Assembly: GCF_001723685.1 (NCBI RefSeq)
Contig: NZ_MCBX01000005.1
Coordinates: forward strand, 62,001-126,000
Source of the DNA: Candidatus Marithrix sp. Canyon 246
GTDB lineage: Bacteria > Pseudomonadota > Gammaproteobacteria > Beggiatoales > Beggiatoaceae
Length of the DNA: 64,000 nt
Direction of reading: 5' to 3'
The notes under the pieces are model-generated. The model did not search any database. It was not told where the DNA came from and saw nothing but the letters and a program-made list of their open reading frames with translations. The translations under genes were made by a program, and so were the position numbers. Position 1 is the stretch's first letter, and the number at the start of each line of letters is the position of its first letter. Positions 1 through 8,654 of the stretch are shown in pieces.

Positions 1-2
1 AT

Positions 3-1019
3 CATATTGCTGGTAATGCTTATGATTATTATGATGAACAAGGTATATTGGTACATAAATATGGACCACATATTTTTCATGCTAATGCACAGTATATTTG
101 GGATTATTTAGCTCAATTTACTGAATGGCGCAGTTATTATCATCAGGTTTTAGGAGTTGTTGATGGTAAAGAAGTACCAATTCCTTTTAATTTAAATACT
201 TTATCTGCTTTATTTCCAAGTCATTATGCTGAGAAATTATCACAGCAATTAATTGAGGAATATGGCTTTAATGTTAAAGTGCCGATTTTGAAAATTCGTG
301 AAACTGCTAAAAATAATGATTTAAAATTTTTAGCTGATTATATTTATGATAATGTGTTTCATAAATATACCTTAAAACAATGGGAATTAAAACCAGAAGA
401 GTTAGCACCATCAGTAACGGCGCGGGTGCCAATTTATATTAGTCGTGATAATCGCTATTTTCAGGATAGTTATCAGGGTTTACCTAAGCATGGTTATACG
501 GCTTTGTTTAGAAGTATGTTAAATCATCCTAATATCAAAGTGTTATTGAATACTTCATATCAAGAAATAATGAATGATATTCAATATAAGCGTATGATTT
601 TCACTGGACCAATTGATGAGTTTTTTGAACATACACATGGGGAATTGCCTTATCGTAGCTTAGATTTTAAGTTCCATTATACTGAACAAGATCAAATGCA
701 AGCGGTTGGAACTGTGAATTATCCGAATGAGTATAATTATACTAGAATCACAGAGTTTAAACATTTAACTGGTCAACGTAGTTATGGCAGTAGCTATATA
801 GAAGAATATCCACAAGCTTATAAACGTGGTGAAAATGTTCCTTATTATCCAATTCCAAAAGATGAATATAAAGAATTATATAAAAAGTATCAGCAAGAAG
901 CGGAAAAACTGAAAGGTGAAGTGTTATTTGCGGGGCGTTTAGCTGAGTATCAATATTATAATATGGATCAAGCTGTTGCGCGAGCTTTGCATTTGTTTAA
1001 AAACCTGACAGGTTTTTAA
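3..1019 (+). CDS. glf: UDP-galactopyranose mutase, 5'-truncated by window edge
   Basis: This enzyme converts UDP-galactopyranose to UDP-galactofuranose with a reduced flavin, supplying galactofuranose for surface glycans. The reading frame is open from base 3, and the first visible residues (HIAGNAYDYYDE, then VHKYGPHIFH) match the region just after the FAD-binding motif of Glf, so roughly the first 40 residues lie outside the window. The C-terminal half carries the expected R-rich and aromatic motifs (ARVPIYISRDNRYF, FAGRLAEYQYYNMDQAV). The last residues (NLTGF) and the stop codon are encoded by a dispersed palindromic repeat, so the native C-terminus may have been altered by it. The gene is convergent with the giant secreted protein downstream. 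Confidence 0.95.
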   Translation, partial: HIAGNAYDYYDEQGILVHKYGPHIFHANAQYIWDYLAQFTEWRSYYHQVLGVVDGKEVPIPFNLNTLSALFPSHYAEKLSQQLIEEYGFNVKVPILKIRETAKNNDLKFLADYIYDNVFHKYTLKQWELKPEELAPSVTARVPIYISRDNRYFQDSYQGLPKHGYTALFRSMLNHPNIKVLLNTSYQEIMNDIQYKRMIFTGPIDEFFEHTHGELPYRSLDFKFHYTEQDQMQAVGTVNYPNEYNYTRITEFKHLTGQRSYGSSYIEEYPQAYKRGENVPYYPIPKDEYKELYKKYQQEAEKLKGEVLFAGRLAEYQYYNMDQAVARALHLFKNLTGF

Positions 1020-1033
1020 AACCTGTCAGGTTT
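1001..1033. repeat. Dispersed double palindrome, flavour A (copy 1)
   Basis: AAACCTGACAGGTTT and AAACCTGTCAGGTTT stand side by side, separated by TTA. Each half is a near-palindrome and the whole is one larger inverted repeat. It spans the glf stop codon and lies between convergent genes. A stem with flanking A and T runs on both strands could terminate transcription in both directions (inference). Confidence 0.9.
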
Positions 1034-1045
1034 ATATGCTAACTA

Positions 1046-4000
1046 CTATTCAGTAGCTGCTTCTGCAGGTGGCAAAGCAAATAGTTTTTGCTTGTCACCT
1101 CGAGGATAAGTAATCAAAAAGTCTTTTAAGCCATCTCCATTGCTATCTTCAATGTCGGTAACTCCATAACTTTCTGTTGCTTCTCCTTTTTCTACAAAAT
1201 AATCCAATTTGCCTGTATAAGCTTTTTCACCAAGTTTAAAGGATAAAATTCCTTTTTCGGTTAATGATGCTTCTTCAGCTTGTTGAATTAAGGCATTTGA
1301 GGCTGGTGCTGGATATAGCACTTGTTCACGTTTTTGCCCGTCTTTTTCAAAGACTAATACAACTAAATCGCCTTTAACTTTGAAGCCAACTTTCTCTTCA
1401 GCTTCAGCTGGTTCACTTGCTAATGCTGCTCTGCCACTAAACCAAACTGTGTTGTTGACAGGTACTTGAATATTACCTTCTTCAGTGATATTGATTTTTG
1501 ATATTTCAATTGCAGCTAATAAAGCTTTTAGCGTTGCTAAGTCTTGCGGCGCTGGATGAGATTCAACTTCGATACCATAATCAGTTTTAAAGTACACTGT
1601 ATTTCCAAATCCTAAGCGTAGTGATTGATCAGCAGCGGGGGTTTGAGAATCATCAACACGTTTTACTTTAATTGGAGTAACTGCAAAAGTTACATCGCCA
1701 ACTTTAAGTTGTAGATTTCCACTCTTATCGTTTTGATCCATAATAAAGTTATTAGCTGCAAATACTTGTAGAGCATTAATAGTAATTAACAAACCTTTAC
1801 CATCTACAACTAGATCAGCAGATAAATCTACTGCTAGAGAATCTATAAAGCCCGGTAGAGTTTGAGTTAAGTCAACATTGAAAGGTATATTATCTGCTTT
1901 GCTAAATTTAACGCCAGTACCTAATTTAGCATCAGCAAGAAAATCTACACCATCACCAATGATAATATCAGTGACTTCACTATTTGCTGCAATTGTTAAG
2001 AATTCTAACAATGCAGGAGCAGCACTATCACCTTTAATTATACCAGCTAATTTACCACCAATAACTTTAGCGTTAGCTTTTAATGTGGCATTTGTGATCA
2101 CAGTTCCAGAACTAGAAGTTCTAATAGTACCTTCTAATATCACATCAAATATAGATGCACCTAAGAATACAACGTCTTTAAGAGTAACACCTTTACCAAA
2201 AGTAACATTTTTACCAAAAGTTACATAACTGACTTGGCTATTAGCGACAATTTCTAAATTATCTAATTTAGCAAATCCATCAGCTGATCCAGTAATAGTA
2301 CCTTGTAGAATACCACCATCTATCACAGTATCTTTTGATAAAGCAATATCTTTCAAGATTCCAGTATTGTCAATACTACCGTTTACTTGCTCAAGATTAC
2401 TAGTCTCTTCTTCATCAGTAGTTGTGCCTGAACCACCGTCTGTTTGTTGAACAGGGGGTGTTATAATAGGATCAGTTTCAGAACCCGGAACCTTAAATAG
2501 TTTTTGTTTAGTACCATCAGTATAGATAATTAAGTAGTGATCTGAATTATCAGCAACAGTGATTCCGGGTGCTCTTGTTGACGCTCCTTCTTCTACATAA
2601 TAATCCCATGTACCTTCATAAGTTTTACCATTCAACTCAAACTTAATTTTACCATCTTCTGGATAAGAATCAGCCATTTCAGAATCTTTCTGAGTCAGAA
2701 TAGTAACAGAATCATCAGTTATGTCATCAAGTGATGCTGGCGCAGGATATAGATCTTGTGCACGTCTTGTGGTTCCATCTTCTTCATCTACATCATCAAA
2801 GATAAATGTTGTTAGTACATCTTTTTCAAATAATTTATTATCTTTGAATCCAAGCGGTGTGTTTGGATCATCCACTTCATCACTTGTTATTGATGGTCTG
2901 GAGTTAATAGTCTTACCATCTTTTTCTACAGATATATTACCATTATCTTTGACAGTTAAATTTGAATATCCCATCTCTTTTAACTTAGCTGTTAAAGCTT
3001 CTAAGTTTTGTACTGATGGCTGATTTTTAATTTCTACACCATTAGCTGTAAGATATAATGCATTTCCAAATCCATATTCATTTCCAGTAGAAGCGCGAAG
3101 AGTTCTTCTTCTTTCACCACCTGAACCTGCACTAGATGGTCTAAATCCACACATAGCTGGTCTTTTATTGGGCTTTGCCTTAAGCTTAATTTTTAGTCTT
3201 CCTTTTTTTAAGCTGATTTTTGCCTCAGATCCAAAAACTGCAACTGTGCTTACCGGAGTTATCGCTAAGAATAAGGTTGGATCACCTACTACAATACTAG
3301 TAGTTAAACTTATTATTGGCGGTAAAGTCACGCCTACTATAACAGGAGGAACAAAGACTGGTAGAATTGAAGTTAAGTCAAAACCAATAGGTAGAATTGA
3401 TAAGCTAGTAAATTGAACTCCTATACCTAAAATAATATTAAGAGGTAAAGTTGTTATATTAGCACCAAGAATGACATTACTTAATATGGCACCAGCAGAA
3501 ATTGAAGTCACATTCAAAGTAGGAGGATTTAGCGCATTACCTATGATTGCACCACCTAATATGCCACCTGTTATAGTTGCACCAGCAGGAATACTCACAT
3601 TATTTATAATAGTAGTACTTGTAATAATACTTGGAGGAGGATTCAATGTCTGTGTGATAACCTGCACTCCAGCACCTTGAATTACACCAGAACCAAGAGT
3701 TATACCTTGTAATACAATACTATTAGCGGCAATATTCAAATTTGTCAAAGTAATAACAATATTTGGTGTAAGAGGTTGGATTGTACCTGCTAGGCTAATA
3801 CCAGTACCAGTTATTGTTACGCCAGTTCCAAATGTTACATTTGTAAGAGTAATTGTAGAAGTTGTTGTAAAAATACCTTGTAATGTAACATTAGTTACTG
3901 ATATACCGACTATTGTAAAGCTTGTCACATTTAGCAGAGTTAAACCTGTCAATGAAGCAGAACCTGAGAAACCAGTTGCTGTTGCAATTGTACCAGATAA

Positions 4001-6523
4001 AGTACCACCACTGAATGATGTGAAATTAAGCCCAAATATTACATTTGTAAAAGTAACTGTAGAAGTAGCTATAAAACCGCCTTGGAATGTAGCATCAGAT
4101 ACAGATACACCAACTGCTTTAAAGTCTGTAACATCTTTCAGAGTTAAACTTGTCAATGATGCAGAACCTGAGAAACCGGGAGCTGTTGCAACTGTACCAG
4201 ACAAAGTACCACCACTGAATGATGTGAAATTAAGCCCAAATATTACATTTGTAAAAGTAACTGTAGAAGTAGCTATAAAACCGCCTTGGAATGTAGCATC
4301 AGATACAGATACACCAACTGCTTTAAAGTCTGTAACATCTTTCAGAGTTAAACTTGTCAATGATGCAGAACCTGAGAAACCGGGAGCTGTTGCAACTGTA
4401 CCAGACAAAGTACCACCACTGAATGCTGTGAAATTAAGTCCGAATATTACATTTGTAAACACAACCGTAGTAGAAGTAGTTGTAAAGCTTCCTTGGAATG
4501 TAGCATCAGATACAGATACACCAACTGCTTTAAACTCTGTAACATCTTTCAGAGTTAAGCTTGTCAATGATGCAGAACCTGAGAAACCTGTTTCTGATTT
4601 AATTATACCAGATAAGGTACCACCACTTAATGCTGTGAAATTAAGTCCAAATTGTACATTTGTAAACACAGTGACAGAAGTCTGAACTATTGTAATAGTT
4701 CCTTTTAATGTTACATCAGCTAAAGTTATATTTGCACCCTCAAATCTAACATCTATAAGAGTTACACCGGGTTCAAAAGTTACACCATCACCAATAATGA
4801 CATTAGTTAATGTTGCATTAGCACCAATTGTTACATTTATCAACATAGCTGGATTGTTGACATCACCTGTGATTGTACCTTCTAGCCTACCACCAGTTAT
4901 TGAAGCGTTAGCTGCTAATGTTAGATTATTTAGAGTTACATCTAAACTACTAAAATCAAAAGTACCATTTAATGTACCATTACTTATGGTTGTAGTTCCA
5001 GTAATTGTATCACTAGGAGTAATAGTATTACCTGCATTATCATAAGCGCCTGTAATATTATTACCATTAGATGCAAAAGTAGTAAATTCTATTGGAAATG
5101 TTCCAGCAGTTGCAATATTACCAGCGGCATCTTCTGCTACTACATAAATATCATAAGCAGTTCCTGCTGTTAAACTAGAAATAGTATCACTAGCTTCTGT
5201 ATCTGCTTTTAATGTAAATTCTACTTTATTAGTATGTGTTTTAACAACTGTTGGAGCTGTTGTACCATCAGTTAAAAGTACATAATAAGCTTTACCAGCT
5301 TCATTAGTTTGAACTTTTAAGTTTGCTGTTGTTTGTGTAATTCCATCAACTTTAGGATAAGTTGCTGCAAAAGTTGGTGCAGTGGTATCTGCTAATGTTA
5401 ATACATCCAATTTATAAGTAGTACTAACATTACCACTTGAATCTTCAGCCATGACAAATACATCATAGTTAGTTGTAGCAGTTAAACCTGTAATATTAGC
5501 AGTTCCATCAGTATTTGCTGTTAAGACTACATTACCTGTTTTACTAACAGCAGTGCCAATATTATCTTGTCCAGCTTTTACTTGTGCGGCAGAAGGATCA
5601 ACTGCATTATCATCAAGAACAACATAATATGCCGTACTATCTTTATCAGTTTGTACTGTTAAATCGAAAGCGTCTTCTGTAATATTTGCAGCTTCTTTCT
5701 TATTAAAGATTGGAGCAGCAGCACTGGCTAATGTCAAGACATCAAGCTTACTTATAGTTGCGACATTACCTTCAGCATCTTCTGCTATAACGAAAATATC
5801 ATAAGGAGTTGAAGCTGCTAAACCAGTGATAGAAGCAACAGCCCCGGTATTAGCAGTTAATGTTAATTCACCTATTTTAGTAGCATCTACATCAGTGTTA
5901 GCATCATCTTGTCCATTTTTAATTTGTGCCTTTGTTGGTTCTGTGGCACCATTGCCTAAAATGACATAATGAGCTTTACCAGTTTCATCAGTTTTCACTG
6001 TAAACTCAATTGTAGTTTCTCCAGCAGTAATAGGATTACCAAGATCATCAAACACTGGCGGAGTAGTATCAATCGGTGCTACCGCTGTAGTTACACTTCC
6101 TAGCATTGGAGTAGTATTTAGAGTAGCAGCAGAATCTTCAGCTACTACATAAATATCATAATCTGTATTTGCTGTTAAACCTATAATATAACTACTAGCT
6201 TCAGCATTAGCAGTTAAAGTTAAAACACCTTTTTTATCAGCGTTAACAGCACTACCAGAATTATCTTGCCCAGCTTTGACTTGAGCATCACTAGGTGCGG
6301 TTGCACCGCTTGCTAATACAACATAATAAGCTTTACCAGTTTCATTGGTTTGAACTTTTAGCTCTAAGGAACTATGTTTGGTATCAGCAGTATCTACTTG
6401 AGGATAACCAACTGTAAAGGTTGGTGCCGCTGCATAAGCTGGCACTTGTGACAGGAATATAAAAGCAAATAGCAACCACCTAAAAATCGGTGGTGCTGCT
6501 TTTTTAAATTGGTCAGGTTTCAT
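1046..6523 (-). CDS. Giant secreted repeat protein, putative adhesin
   Basis: This 1825-residue protein begins with a signal peptide ending near VPAYA. Residues about 35-480 hold four related modules of about 110 residues with the recurring elements KAYYVVL, ADNTDYDIYVVAEDS-like strands and APTF, resembling fibronectin-III/Ig-like sandwiches. Residues about 480-1080 are short hydrophobic repeats rich in N, T and G (LTLKDVT, VSDATFQG, NVIFGLNF), suggesting a parallel beta-helix; part is a perfect tandem repeat at DNA level. A C-terminal module of about 190 residues occurs twice (near 1100-1310 and 1600-1825), sharing LGFGN, LYPAPAS and DYxVExG. The architecture suggests an exported surface or matrix protein. 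I see no transporter helix, LPXTG or PEP-CTERM anchor, and the family is not recognised. Confidence 0.85.
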   Translation of the reverse strand: MKPDQFKKAAPPIFRWLLFAFIFLSQVPAYAAAPTFTVGYPQVDTADTKHSSLELKVQTNETGKAYYVVLASGATAPSDAQVKAGQDNSGSAVNADKKGVLTLTANAEASSYIIGLTANTDYDIYVVAEDSAATLNTTPMLGSVTTAVAPIDTTPPVFDDLGNPITAGETTIEFTVKTDETGKAHYVILGNGATEPTKAQIKNGQDDANTDVDATKIGELTLTANTGAVASITGLAASTPYDIFVIAEDAEGNVATISKLDVLTLASAAAPIFNKKEAANITEDAFDLTVQTDKDSTAYYVVLDDNAVDPSAAQVKAGQDNIGTAVSKTGNVVLTANTDGTANITGLTATTNYDVFVMAEDSSGNVSTTYKLDVLTLADTTAPTFAATYPKVDGITQTTANLKVQTNEAGKAYYVLLTDGTTAPTVVKTHTNKVEFTLKADTEASDTISSLTAGTAYDIYVVAEDAAGNIATAGTFPIEFTTFASNGNNITGAYDNAGNTITPSDTITGTTTISNGTLNGTFDFSSLDVTLNNLTLAANASITGGRLEGTITGDVNNPAMLINVTIGANATLTNVIIGDGVTFEPGVTLIDVRFEGANITLADVTLKGTITIVQTSVTVFTNVQFGLNFTALSGGTLSGIIKSETGFSGSASLTSLTLKDVTEFKAVGVSVSDATFQGSFTTTSTTVVFTNVIFGLNFTAFSGGTLSGTVATAPGFSGSASLTSLTLKDVTDFKAVGVSVSDATFQGGFIATSTVTFTNVIFGLNFTSFSGGTLSGTVATAPGFSGSASLTSLTLKDVTDFKAVGVSVSDATFQGGFIATSTVTFTNVIFGLNFTSFSGGTLSGTIATATGFSGSASLTGLTLLNVTSFTIVGISVTNVTLQGIFTTTSTITLTNVTFGTGVTITGTGISLAGTIQPLTPNIVITLTNLNIAANSIVLQGITLGSGVIQGAGVQVITQTLNPPPSIITSTTIINNVSIPAGATITGGILGGAIIGNALNPPTLNVTSISAGAILSNVILGANITTLPLNIILGIGVQFTSLSILPIGFDLTSILPVFVPPVIVGVTLPPIISLTTSIVVGDPTLFLAITPVSTVAVFGSEAKISLKKGRLKIKLKAKPNKRPAMCGFRPSSAGSGGERRRTLRASTGNEYGFGNALYLTANGVEIKNQPSVQNLEALTAKLKEMGYSNLTVKDNGNISVEKDGKTINSRPSITSDEVDDPNTPLGFKDNKLFEKDVLTTFIFDDVDEEDGTTRRAQDLYPAPASLDDITDDSVTILTQKDSEMADSYPEDGKIKFELNGKTYEGTWDYYVEEGASTRAPGITVADNSDHYLIIYTDGTKQKLFKVPGSETDPIITPPVQQTDGGSGTTTDEEETSNLEQVNGSIDNTGILKDIALSKDTVIDGGILQGTITGSADGFAKLDNLEIVANSQVSYVTFGKNVTFGKGVTLKDVVFLGASIFDVILEGTIRTSSSGTVITNATLKANAKVIGGKLAGIIKGDSAAPALLEFLTIAANSEVTDIIIGDGVDFLADAKLGTGVKFSKADNIPFNVDLTQTLPGFIDSLAVDLSADLVVDGKGLLITINALQVFAANNFIMDQNDKSGNLQLKVGDVTFAVTPIKVKRVDDSQTPAADQSLRLGFGNTVYFKTDYGIEVESHPAPQDLATLKALLAAIEISKINITEEGNIQVPVNNTVWFSGRAALASEPAEAEEKVGFKVKGDLVVLVFEKDGQKREQVLYPAPASNALIQQAEEASLTEKGILSFKLGEKAYTGKLDYFVEKGEATESYGVTDIEDSNGDGLKDFLITYPRGDKQKLFALPPAEAATE
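3820..4690 (-). repeat. Tandem repeat inside the giant protein gene, 204-bp period
   Basis: Units begin near 4017, 4221, 4425 and 4632 (periods 204, 204 and 207 bp), after a more diverged unit from about 3820. Each encodes 68 residues including SGSASLTSLTLKDVT and VSDATFQG. The units at 4017 and 4221 are almost identical at DNA level, which points to recent expansion or gene conversion. Confidence 0.9.
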
Positions 6524-6857
6524 ATTAAAAATACTCTCAATATTAAAATGAATTAATCACAGTAAGATTACCGCAATTAGTAAGGAATCTGCATGTAATA
6601 ACATTTTGCAACATTCCTAATACATAATACCATGATTATACATAAATTAACAATTAAATTTATGTATAATATATATATATATATATATATTATACACCGA
6701 TATTATCTAAACTTTCTTGTCATTATCCAGCTATGATTGGAATATATCTGGATATGCTAATAGACTTTTAGAAATGGTGCTACAAAACAGCTACTTTAAA
6801 TTTGGACATCATAACCCAATAATATATGAATTTACAAGGCTTTTCAACTTAAGTTAA
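6524..6857. other. Intergenic region with TA microsatellite and possible element left end
   Basis: This gap separates divergent genes. It holds the upstream region of the giant protein gene, a TA dinucleotide tract at about 6665-6694, and a hairpin at 6724-6754 (TATCCAG, 17-nt loop, CTGGATA) that may belong to the left end of the TnpB element. No other gene is seen. Confidence 0.6.
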
Positions 6858-8197
6858 ATGAAAAAAGCTAAAAAAGTTACCAGAATTGCTTACAGCGAAG
6901 ACCTCAATCAAGCTAAATATGACAAGTTAGTTAAAATAGCTAAACGCTGTGGTGCTGTTAGAACAGAGGTATGGCGCAGCTATGGCGGCGCTCAGTTGGC
7001 GGCTATTGTGCTAAGTTCCGTCCGGTGCGTGACAGGTGGATTGCTGATCAAAAAGTGTGCGACTTACCACAACGGATATGGCGAGTTACATTATCCGATG
7101 CCTTAAATGATATAAAAGCCAATAGAGAAGCAGCTAAAGAAAAAGTTATTCGTTATATTTTCAGGAATGTAGATGATAAGGACAAACCTAAAGAATTATT
7201 TAAAAAGCTAAAAAATGATTGGGTAAATGATTCGTATTTGCGCAGGTTAATGCGAAAATACTGGAAACATGGAAAAAACCACACTAAAGATCAAATAGTC
7301 TTAGAACCCGGCAGCTATAAATGTTTTTCGCATAACAATAAAAATTATCTTGAAGTTATAAGTTTAATAAGGCGTAAGCGCATTGCTATTCCTATAGGAA
7401 CAAATTTTTCTATTACCGGACAAATAAGATTAATTCTACGTGATAAACGTGTGGAAATTCATTACACAATAGATAATACTGACGGTCATGTTTGTGGTGA
7501 TAAGGAAATAGGTATTGATAAAGGCTATACTGAAGCTTTTGTTGATTCTGAAGGTGATTTTTATGGAAAGGGCTTAGGTGAAGTTTTATCAAAGGAACCT
7601 GATTATCTAAAGATAAAATATCAAAGGCGCAATAAGATCAAAGCAGTTTTGGGCAAGCTTGAGCAGAAAAATCCGAAAAAGGTTAAAAGAATTAGAAAAA
7701 ATAATTTGGGTCGAAAAAAGCTTAACAGACGATCACAACTACATCAAGCCAAGGTAAAAACGATTGTTTTTACGGCAGTTAATGGTGTTGTTGATAAAGC
7801 TAAAATAATAGTTTGTGAGGACTTAACAAAAACTTTCAAATCAAAGAATTTAGGTAAAAATACCAATCGTCGTTTAAGCGGTTGGGTCAAAGGTTTAATG
7901 GCTAAAGCCATTAATATTGTGGCATCCCTAAGAGGTTCTAGGGTAGTTCAAGTCAATGCGGCATATACTTCTCAAACGTGTTCAAAGTGTGGTTGCCTAG
8001 GTAAACGCACTGGAGACACGTTTCATTGTGCCTCTGGGTGCGGGGCGGTTATGCAAGCGGACTTGAATGCAGCGATCAATGTGAAAGCAAGATCAGATGA
8101 TAAGGAACTTCATCGTTGGCTTCCTTTTCAGAAGGTAAAGCAAATCTTGTTAGAACGTTGTCGCCAATCGGATGAGACAGCCCATCCAGTGGTCTAG
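6858..8197 (+). pseudogene. tnpB: TnpB (RNA-guided nuclease family), frameshifted near residue 45
   Basis: The first frame starts at 6858 with MKKAKKVTRIAYSED and reads family-like sequence up to VWRSYGG. Family-like sequence then resumes in another frame (CAKFRPVRDRW onwards) and stays open to 8197. The frame change lies within about 6985-7015. The C-terminal part keeps a complete-looking RuvC nuclease: GIDKGYTEAFVDS (first Asp), VCEDLT (Glu) and QADLNAAINVKA (last Asp). It also has a zinc ribbon, CSKCG followed by CASGCG. TnpB proteins are RNA-guided DNA nucleases that act near their element ends. Here either the gene is inactivated, or an internal start at 6971 gives an N-terminally altered product of 408 residues. 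Confidence 0.85.
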
Positions 8198-8285
8198 TTG
8201 CAGCTTATGCTATCAACAGACTGTGATACGAAGTCAGCGAAGCTAATTATCAAGGATACTTTTACCTATCTCTGATAGGTGTCAA
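8100..8285 (+). ncRNA. Possible omega (guide) RNA of the TnpB element
   Basis: In known TnpB elements the guide RNA scaffold overlaps the 3' end of tnpB and runs to the right end of the element. Here the segment after the zinc ribbon continues into a non-coding tail with the hairpin at 8264-8280. The position and structure fit, but the boundaries are inferred and no homologue was compared. Confidence 0.3.
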
Positions 8286-8654
8286 GGAATGTCCAAAAAA
8301 AAAGAAGCTGAATATTACTATGTCAGTACGTATAAATCTTTTAATTTAAATAATTTGTTTATCCACGTAATTCGTTGTACTTATTTTTGTTAATAAACTT
8401 TTGTGTACCTACTTATATAGTTTTTCAGATAAAGATTTTGGTCTAAAAACCTGTCAGGTCTGAGAGTTTTTCTTTTTCTTAAAAGCTATAGATAGTGATT
8501 TAGCATCATTTTTTCATATTAATAGTGATAAACTTGATACTGGTTATAAAAATGTAATTCCATTGTGGTTGTTTGGATTTTTGTATTAAGTTATTATTTA
8601 GAATGGTAAATAAATTGCTTAATAATATATATTTGATAATGAAGGATTTAAGTC
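8286..8654. other. Gene-free stretch with MITE and palindrome relics
   Basis: Bases 8389-8416 match 55273-55300 with two mismatches (core TACCTACTTAT), marking a relic shared with the small element at 55233-55362. Bases 8447-8463 are half of the dispersed palindrome. From about 8479 to 8590 one frame is open and ends with PLWLFGFLY and a stop. This resembles the tail of a lost gene but is too short to name. A ribosome site (GAAGGA, 8641-8646) for the next gene closes the stretch. Confidence 0.6.

Larger units (their letters stand above)
6724..8285 (+). mobile_element. IS200/IS605-type (IS1341-like) TnpB element
   Basis: The element consists of a tnpB gene with hairpins before it (6724-6754) and after it (8264-8280, ACCTATC and GATAGGT arms). 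No TnpA (Y1 transposase) gene is present, so it would be non-autonomous. The exact ends were not determined. The right edge is inferred from the hairpin followed by GTCAAGGAATG, a position where such elements usually end. Confidence 0.5.

Noticed and set aside
4020-4685. Long plus-strand frame inside the giant protein gene, with internal repeats
   Set aside because: It is the mirror of the tandem repeat in the real minus-strand gene. The frame is open because the coding repeat has biased composition, and it has no start signal.
6660-6700. TA-rich tract as a replication origin
   Set aside because: There are no DnaA boxes, no dnaA, dnaN or gidA gene nearby and no other origin features; it is simply a dinucleotide repeat.
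6971-7110. Programmed frameshift in tnpB
   Set aside because: No slippery heptamer followed by a stem was seen at the frame change, and TnpB families are not known to need one. A mutation or sequencing error is simpler.
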